From NCBI GenBank assembly GCA_011317545.1, contig WUJK01000002.1, positions 1,178,001 to 1,242,000 on the forward strand: 64,000 bases of DNA, given 5' to 3'. The notes beneath the pieces are model-generated. The model saw only the letters and a list, made by a program, of their open reading frames with translations, had not been told where the DNA came from and made no database searches. Both the position numbers and the translations under genes were made by a program. Below, in pieces: positions 58,449-64,000 of the stretch. Position 1 is the stretch's first letter. Each line of letters starts with the position of its first letter. This DNA is from Coniella vitis (Eukaryota > Ascomycota > Sordariomycetes > Diaporthales > Schizoparmaceae).

Positions 58449-60402
58449 ATGACCGACTACAACAAATGGCCCAAGGAGGAGCTCATCAAGCGGGTGAAGC
58501 AGCTAGAGTCGCAGCTGGGCACTTCACTGTCTGATCTCCCCGCACCACAACAAGATGCTGCCAGCTCCACCACAGCCACCAGGCCTGCCGTCCCAGCGTC
58601 ACCATCAACATCGACAGCAGCAACTCGCCCGACCACAGCCGCACCCACCAGTACCAGCGACCAGCCCGCCAAAAAGAAGCAAAAAACAGGCCGCCACCGG
58701 CATTGACCCCTCCAAATACGCCACCCGCTTCATCGCCCTGAAGCTCGCCTACATTGGCAAGAATTACAATGGCTTCGAGTACCAGGCCTGCGGCTCCCAG
58801 ACGACCATTGAGGAGGAGCTGTGGAAGGCCCTCGTCCGGGCGTGCCTCGTGTTCCCCAATCCGGAACGGCCCAACGAGATTGACTGGACCGTGTGCGAGT
58901 ACTCCAAGTGTGGCCGGACAGATCGTGGCGTGAGTGCTTTTGGGCAGGTTATCGCGCTGAGGGTGCGCAGTAACAAGCTCGCCAGGAGGAAGGTTGGCAA
59001 GGCTGCTGCTGGTGGCACTGGTGTTGGTGCTGCGGATGCGGGCGCCGTGAGCTCCCAGCAGGCTGAGGCGTCGGCTATGGAGGCCAAGGAGATAGATCAA
59101 CAAGAAGTTGACGACGACGACGAAGACGACGACTACAACGACACCCCGCTCCCCGCCGAGCAAGAAATCCAGTACCCGCGCGTCTTGAACCGCCTCCTGC
59201 CACCCGACATCAAAGTCTACGCCTGGGCCCCTCAGCCCCCAGCAGACTTTTCCGCGCGCTTCAGCTGCCGCGAGCGCCAGTACCGCTATTTCTTCACGCA
59301 GCCGGCCTTTGCCCCGCTCCCCAACTTCCTCGACCCAGCTGTGGCTTCCTCGTCTTCGACCTTCAAGAATGCGGGTCTGCCGAATCGGCCCAAGGACGGC
59401 TGGCTCGACATTGACGCCATGCGCCGTGCCGCAAAGATGTTTGAAGGTCTGCATGACTTCCGCAACTTCTGCAAAATCGATCCGTCCAAGCAGATTACGA
59501 ATTTCCATCGACGTGTGTTTGAGGCGGATATCGTGGAGGTGGATGGGCTGGATACAAGCCTTCCGTACCTCTCTGGTCCTCAGTTTCGCAATAACAGCCA
59601 GTCTCCTTCTACAACAACATCATCATCATCATCATCCTCCTCCTCCTCCCCCTCTTCATCACCCGCAGAGCGCACCCCGAAAGTCTACTACTTCCACGTC
59701 CGCGGCTCCGCCTTCCTCTGGCATCAAATCCGATGCATGGTTGCCGTCCTCTTCCTCGTAGGCCAAGGCCTCGAGCCCGCCTCCCTGGTGTCCACCCTCC
59801 TCGATACAACCAAGCATCCGTGCCGCCCCAACTATGTCCTCGCCGATGACGCACCCCTCGTCCTCTGGGACTGCATCTTTGGCCGCGACGAAGAGACTCC
59901 CCTGGACGCCCCGGACCAAGTCGACTGGGTCTATACGGGCGCCGACAAGGACAGCCCCGTCAACCTGCACGGCGGCGCGCTCTCGCTCACAGGTGAGCTG
60001 TGGTCGTACTGGCGAGACCGGAAAATAGATGAGATCTTGGCAAATCGACTGCTGGATTGGATCTCGTACAAGACGGACGTGCACCGTGTTCCGAATCAAG
60101 TTCAGAGCGAAGGAGGCTTCGTAAAGGGGTCGGCGGAGGCCAAATTCCTGAATGCCAAGAGTACGAGGGTGTATGAAGGAGGGAACGCGGCAAAGTACGT
60201 GGGTGGCTATGTGCCTGTGATGAAGAAGGCGTTGATTCCGAGTCCCGAAGAGCAGAATGATCGGTACGCGCAGCGGAAAGGATTCAAGGATGCGGAGGAG
60301 ATGAGGGCTCGGGGGAATTGGAGAGAGATCATTCGGGCGGAGAAGAAGAGTAATGCTGCTGCTGCTGCTACTGCTGCTAGTGATGCAGTGGATGTTGATT
60401 GA
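58449..60402 (+). CDS. deg1: tRNA pseudouridine(38/39) synthase Pus3/Deg1
   Basis: The start MTDYNKWPKEELIKRVKQLE is the usual N-terminal coiled segment; an in-frame ATG at 58288 could add a presequence-like 53 residues. The catalytic part lies in a second frame that is open from before 58555: ATRFIALKLAYIGKNYNGFEYQ, then SKCGRTDRGVSAFGQV with the catalytic Asp, YRYFF, LHDFRNFCKID and the HVRGSAFLWHQIRCMVAVLFLVGQG block. The two frames differ by one base and must be joined between 58510 and 58690. Phase-consistent but weak introns are 58529-58664 and 58590-58689; a one-base shift in the AAAAAA at 58681 would also do. Long acidic and poly-Ser insertions occur at about 59100-59150 and 59605-59665. 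The enzyme modifies tRNA positions 38 and 39 in the anticodon stem. Confidence 0.85.
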
Positions 60403-60564
60403 TATGCATAGCAGAGGTAGATGAATTGCTGAGCGCTTGTCCGCCGTCTAGTTCACATATGCAGTGCCTCCCAAAATACATTCCACATCTCTGTCGGCTC
60501 ATCTCCCGACCAACAAACAAAAAGTCAAGTGAATTCGCTCTTCTCTTCATCACCGGCATCACTA

Positions 60565-61503
60565 TCACCCACCGTCCCACCCTCCTCCCTCCTGCGGCTC
60601 CCAAAGACAGCCCCTCACCCCTCTCCACACCCTCTCAACAATCTTCCGCCGCGGCAACAACTGCGGAAACACGACCACCACATCCTCTTCCCCATCCACG
60701 ACAACAACAAGGTAGTACCTCACTCCAAACCCGCGAAATGCCTCATTGATCAACACGTCACGTATCTTTTCCGTTGGGATGAACCGCGTCGCGCCTCCGA
60801 GGGACGGCGCAATACTGCTGCTGCTCGTGGTCTGAATGCCCAGCCCGCGCAGCACGAGGAGCGACTCGGTTGTGTGGATGCGCCAAGCGACTATTGTATA
60901 GAGCACCACGGCGCAGAGCGGGTAGAGGAAGGAAGGCGGGAGCGCGGTTGCGAGGCGGGAGAGCACGAGGCCGGGCTGGGTGTGGGCGAAGAGCGCGAGG
61001 AGGTAGGGTAGCCAAGCTGGGTTGAGAAGCGTGGGCGGGTGGGAAAAGGTCGCGTCGAAGGTATGTGTGGTCGTCTTATTGCTGGCATTGTCGAGGGCTA
61101 GCTGGGCTAGGGTTAGAGGGCTTGTCGCCAAGGATGAAGAAGGAGAAGCGCAGTTGTTGCTCGGAACGCGCAAGGTCGGGTTAGGAAGATTGTTGTTTTG
61201 GTTGTTATGGTATGGCTCGCTGCCATTGTAGTAGTCGAGCACTTCGCCCGAGGGCCCTGTGGGCAGACATGCTGCTAGCTTGGAGTGTTGCGCTGTGGAT
61301 GGAAGAGGTGAGTGGGCAGTTGCGAGTGGCCAGGTGAGGTAGAGGAGAAACAGGACCGAGGCTGCCAGGAGAACGCGCAGCACAAAGACGAGCGCGAGCA
61401 GCAGACGATTAGAGATGGTGGATGGTGGGCAGGTCGTGACAGTGAACTCGGCGGTCGTGGGCGAGGGCCGCCGCACCTCAAGGTATGGTGCTGTCGTGAG
61501 CAT
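60565..61503 (-). CDS. gpi15: GPI-GlcNAc transferase subunit Gpi15 (PIG-H)
   Basis: An uninterrupted frame of 312 residues from the first true ATG at 61503. The C-terminal PIG-H domain is clear: ESLLVLRGLGIQT, FIPTEKIRDVLINEAF, then VVVVFPQLLPRRKIVERVWRGVR. Membrane segments are visible near residues 33-58 (LLLALVFVLRVLLAASVLFLLYL) and about 195-230 (PSFLYPLCAVVLYTIVAW). The protein is a subunit of the ER complex that adds GlcNAc to phosphatidylinositol, the first step of GPI-anchor synthesis. It is longer than yeast Gpi15 (229 residues) owing to a 130-residue Asn/Ser/Thr-rich loop between the hydrophobic parts. It converges on pus3 with 162 bp between stops. Confidence 0.86.
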   Translation of the reverse strand: MLTTAPYLEVRRPSPTTAEFTVTTCPPSTISNRLLLALVFVLRVLLAASVLFLLYLTWPLATAHSPLPSTAQHSKLAACLPTGPSGEVLDYYNGSEPYHNNQNNNLPNPTLRVPSNNCASPSSSLATSPLTLAQLALDNASNKTTTHTFDATFSHPPTLLNPAWLPYLLALFAHTQPGLVLSRLATALPPSFLYPLCAVVLYTIVAWRIHTTESLLVLRGLGIQTTSSSSIAPSLGGATRFIPTEKIRDVLINEAFRGFGVRYYLVVVVDGEEDVVVVFPQLLPRRKIVERVWRGVRGCLWEPQEGGGWDGG

Positions 61504-63656
61504 TGGCGCGGCCACGCGACGACGCAGTTTCGATAGGGCACGCGCAGCTGCGGATTGCTTATGTGCGCTGAGCCTTTTCAAGAACTTGGGGCATGTTTCA
61601 TGCACAAAGTGCTCGTTGACATAGCTCCTGTGCAGTCGCGAATGCAGTTACGTGCTGGGTGTTGGCGCGTAGTTGATGACGCGGGGTTGTCGAGGTCTGC
61701 GTCTGGCGTGATGTACCCCGATGGCAGTCAGTGTAGTTGGCCTCTCACAACGCACAATCGAAGCTACGCTGTACGCAGGCTCAAGCAATCAATTCCAGCA
61801 ATCTCCCCCCTTTTTAAAAGAAAAAAAACAATAATAGAAAGAAGTATTTAAAGAGAAAAATTCAGGATCAATGATTAGAGAGACATCAATGGAAGCATGT
61901 GATTATGCCAATTACTTCGATCATACAGAACACACTGGAATTCAGTAATCATGGGAGGGAATGAAGCGGGTGACTATATAAGTTCTTTGGTCAAGGAATC
62001 ATATCAAGCTGTGATGGCTCAATGAGAATGAAGACATCTGATTTTCTCAATTGGCGCTATTCCATTTCCATCTTCAAGAACCCCGCGACTGTGCCCAGCG
62101 CGAGCGTTGCAGTGGCCACCCACTCGCTTAGGTAACTAGCGATGTTGCCGTGTGTGCCTGAAGCAAAGAAGACGATCCTTGAGAGAGGCTTCACTCTGCA
62201 GAGACGTCTTCACTGTGATGCGGCGTGCTGGATTACACGGTCGTGGGCTTGGGGTAGTGCTATGAGATGGGGTTGTCAACTTCTCTTTTTGCAATTTTTG
62301 GGAAACGTTAAAAGTTCATTATTCTTATTCTTTCTTGCCTTGACTATGCATGATAGACGACGTCTTGAAATGTAGCTGTTATGGGCATGTGCAAGCTTTT
62401 TGGGCAGGGTGAGGCGCCGGCCTTGATCTGCAATGCTTTCGCACTGTGCTACCACGACTTTCTGCCAAGGCCTTGGGTTCGAGTCCGCATCTCCAGATTG
62501 CAATTGTTCCTTTTTCCTTCGGCTTGTGCCCGCTGCAGGCTCAAAATATCCCCGTCTGCAAAACATTGCACGTTACACATCTTCACATTTGCAAATTCTT
62601 CTGTATATAGTTAATCAAGAAATCATGTATTTTGCCTCCCATACTAACGATTGAAACCTGAAGCTAATTCGTATTTTTCCATCTCTCTTTCTTGCCCAAA
62701 ATTGCCTTTGAAGGACTATTCGATCTTGCGAACGAAAGAAATAAATAATAACATAATGGCTCGCAAGGCAAACCTGATAGTCAACAGCACCAACCCTCTC
62801 GTCAAAAGACATAAATCGGAAAAAGACAAGAAGCCGTGAGGCAGCATTTATCACACCTGAGCTGAGAGTGAGATGTTGAGTTTTGGTATTCCATTTTTGG
62901 ACTGTTGATGGTGGAGTGGCAGTAATGCTGTTTTTTCCCTTCTTTTTCTTCCTTCGATGTTCTTCCGGGGTATTTCTTATTCCGTTGTTTCCATCATTTC
63001 GTCCAAACTCGATTCTCTGTTTCATTGTGTGTTTCTCTTCCATTCAGCATAGCCATTGAACTGAAGAAAGCCATTATTAAAGGGGTACAATGTTTCACCT
63101 GGTCGCCCGTCCGGTTGTCTTTGCCTTCCGACTGCCAATTTTTTCGTCGCTTCGTTAAGACCTCGATGACAAGGAGCTGTAAATACAATCGTAAAATCAA
63201 GAGGAAAGTAAATGAAAATCATGATCGAGTTGGTATAAGATGAAATTATAACTTTGCAAAGGAGGGTTGAGAATACATGGAACGACGCCAAACAAGGAAT
63301 AGATGGAAAAGAAATTGGTATCTGCTGCTCTGTGAATGATGCTAAAAAGCGAATAACAGAGTTCTGTTTGGGGTGCAAAATGCGATTGTCGCCCGCTCCG
63401 GGGCCTCATTCGTCACATTCATTGCCCTCTGTACTCTGTTATTGGGGAGGCTGTGGTATCAAAATGCGGTAAAGACACGAAGTCAAAACGCCAGCCGCCA
63501 TGCTTGAAGCGAACGAAGAAAATAAAGTTGAGCAAGAAATTTCAAGACAGAAAACAAACGTCAATAATGCAAAACAAAACGATAAAGAAAAAGCAGAAGA
63601 TGCATTCGAAGAGCAGGCAGCACAATGAACAAAAACACAGACTAGTTCTGTCTGAA
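61504..63656. other. Gene-free spacer
   Basis: 2.2 kb between the 5' side of gpi15 and the 3' end of the last minus-strand gene. It is AT-richer than the rest, with A-rich tracts near 61810-61850 and 63560-63600. A GGTTCGAGTCC at 62476-62486 matches a Pol III B-box, but no tRNA fold could be built around it. No coding frame with recognisable content was found. Confidence 0.5.
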
Positions 63657-64000
63657 TTAAATCAAATCACCGGGACCCATTCCAGTAGGAAGATCTCTCA
63701 GTGGCCGCCCATCAATTGGGCTTCTGAGCTCCCGGTTGTGGTAACTGACTGGGGGCCCACCAATGCTTCCCGACTTGCCGTGTCCAGCGATTGAGATGCT
63801 CTCATACGGAGCTGGCTCACGAACCTCAACGGGAGACTTTGTGCGGCTAACAACACTGGAGTTGTTCCTGCTGCGGGAAGAGCTTCGCAAACGTTCGGTA
63901 GCGCGAGAGATGCGCCCGGCAATGCTGTTGTCTACACTGCTGCGGCCGCGGTTGTGTCCACGCGATGGAGGCGGTGCAGGAACGGGGAGAACCGGGACCG
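63657..64000 (-). CDS. C-terminal part of an unrecognised protein (runs off the window)
   Basis: The minus-strand frame is open from the window edge to the stop at 63657, about 113 residues. It reads as a Pro-rich stretch (VLPVPAPPPSRG), a basic Arg/Ser segment (GRISRATERLRSSSRSRNN) and a Gly/Pro tail (GKSGSIGGPPVSYHNREL). Composition suggests a disordered C-terminal tail. No domain is visible and the function is unknown. Translation of the frame up to the edge has no stop, which supports a real coding end rather than chance. Confidence 0.55.
   Translation of the reverse strand, partial: VPVLPVPAPPPSRGHNRGRSSVDNSIAGRISRATERLRSSSRSRNNSSVVSRTKSPVEVREPAPYESISIAGHGKSGSIGGPPVSYHNRELRSPIDGRPLRDLPTGMGPGDLI

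Noticed and set aside
62400..62500. Possible tRNA gene with a perfect B-box (GGTTCGAGTCC) on the plus strand
   Set aside because: No acceptor, D or T stem pairs well, and the only A-box-like sequence (TAGCACAGTGC) is on the opposite strand. At most it is a chance match or a degenerate Pol III relic.
1..64000. Secondary-metabolite or other biosynthetic gene cluster
   Set aside because: No polyketide synthase, NRPS, terpene cyclase, P450 or cluster-type transporter is present; the genes are mostly housekeeping and unrelated in pathway.

Overview
This is a window of nuclear DNA from a filamentous ascomycete (Pezizomycotina, most likely a Sordariomycete). The evidence is consistent across the window: genes are broken by short introns (about 50-200 bp) with GT-AG borders, often with a CTAAC/CTGAC-like branch site. 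Spacers of 0.1-4 kb carry no operons. The gene content is typically fungal: an NRC-2-type AGC kinase, an Sfl1-type HSF factor, a GH28 rhamnogalacturonase, a YAT2/FacC-like carnitine acyltransferase and a 2EXR protein. I assembled exon-intron structures by hand from reading frames, splice consensus and conserved motifs, and checked every join for phase.

Layout. 1-4.5 kb: the 3' part of a mitochondrial-type seryl-tRNA synthetase (+), convergent with an HSF/Sfl1-type transcription factor (-). 4.5-8.9 kb: a long gene-free spacer rich in short palindromes. 8.9-13.5 kb: a divergent pair, Ctf4/Mcl1/SepB (-) and a WD40 protein (+). 16.2-22.1 kb: a ~1040-residue fungal protein whose two long frames are joined by a GC-AG intron, convergent with the Rab GTPase Ypt1. 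23.7-25.8 kb: a small conserved protein and a 2EXR protein. 28.6-41.6 kb: secreted GH28 enzyme, carnitine acyltransferase, an unrecognised single-pass membrane protein, and an AT-hook/C2H2 protein divergent from it. 44.5-52.5 kb: NRC-2 kinase, a CorA-like membrane protein and a six-knuckle CCHC protein. 53.5-61.5 kb: a compact housekeeping block with PRPP synthetase (PRS1 type), RNA polymerase III subunit Rpc17, a divergent Rho-like GTPase, tRNA pseudouridine synthase Pus3/Deg1 and the GPI-anchor subunit Gpi15. The far end holds the C-terminal part of another minus-strand gene.

The genes do not form a biosynthetic cluster. They cover translation and tRNA modification (SerRS, Pus3), replication (Ctf4), vesicle traffic and signalling (Ypt1, Rho-like, NRC-2), nucleotide and acetyl metabolism (PRS1, carnitine acyltransferase), transcription (HSF, AT-hook protein, Rpc17), membrane and wall biogenesis (Gpi15, CorA-like) and pectin degradation. 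I saw no transposon, CRISPR array, rRNA or convincing tRNA gene. The most notable items are a dispersed palindrome family (TACTATGTACATAGTA and relatives) confined to spacers, an unrecognised receptor-like membrane protein, a divergent Rho-like GTPase lacking the usual switch-II glutamine, introns placed just before the last Cys of successive zinc knuckles, and two genes whose frames need unusual or unresolved splicing.
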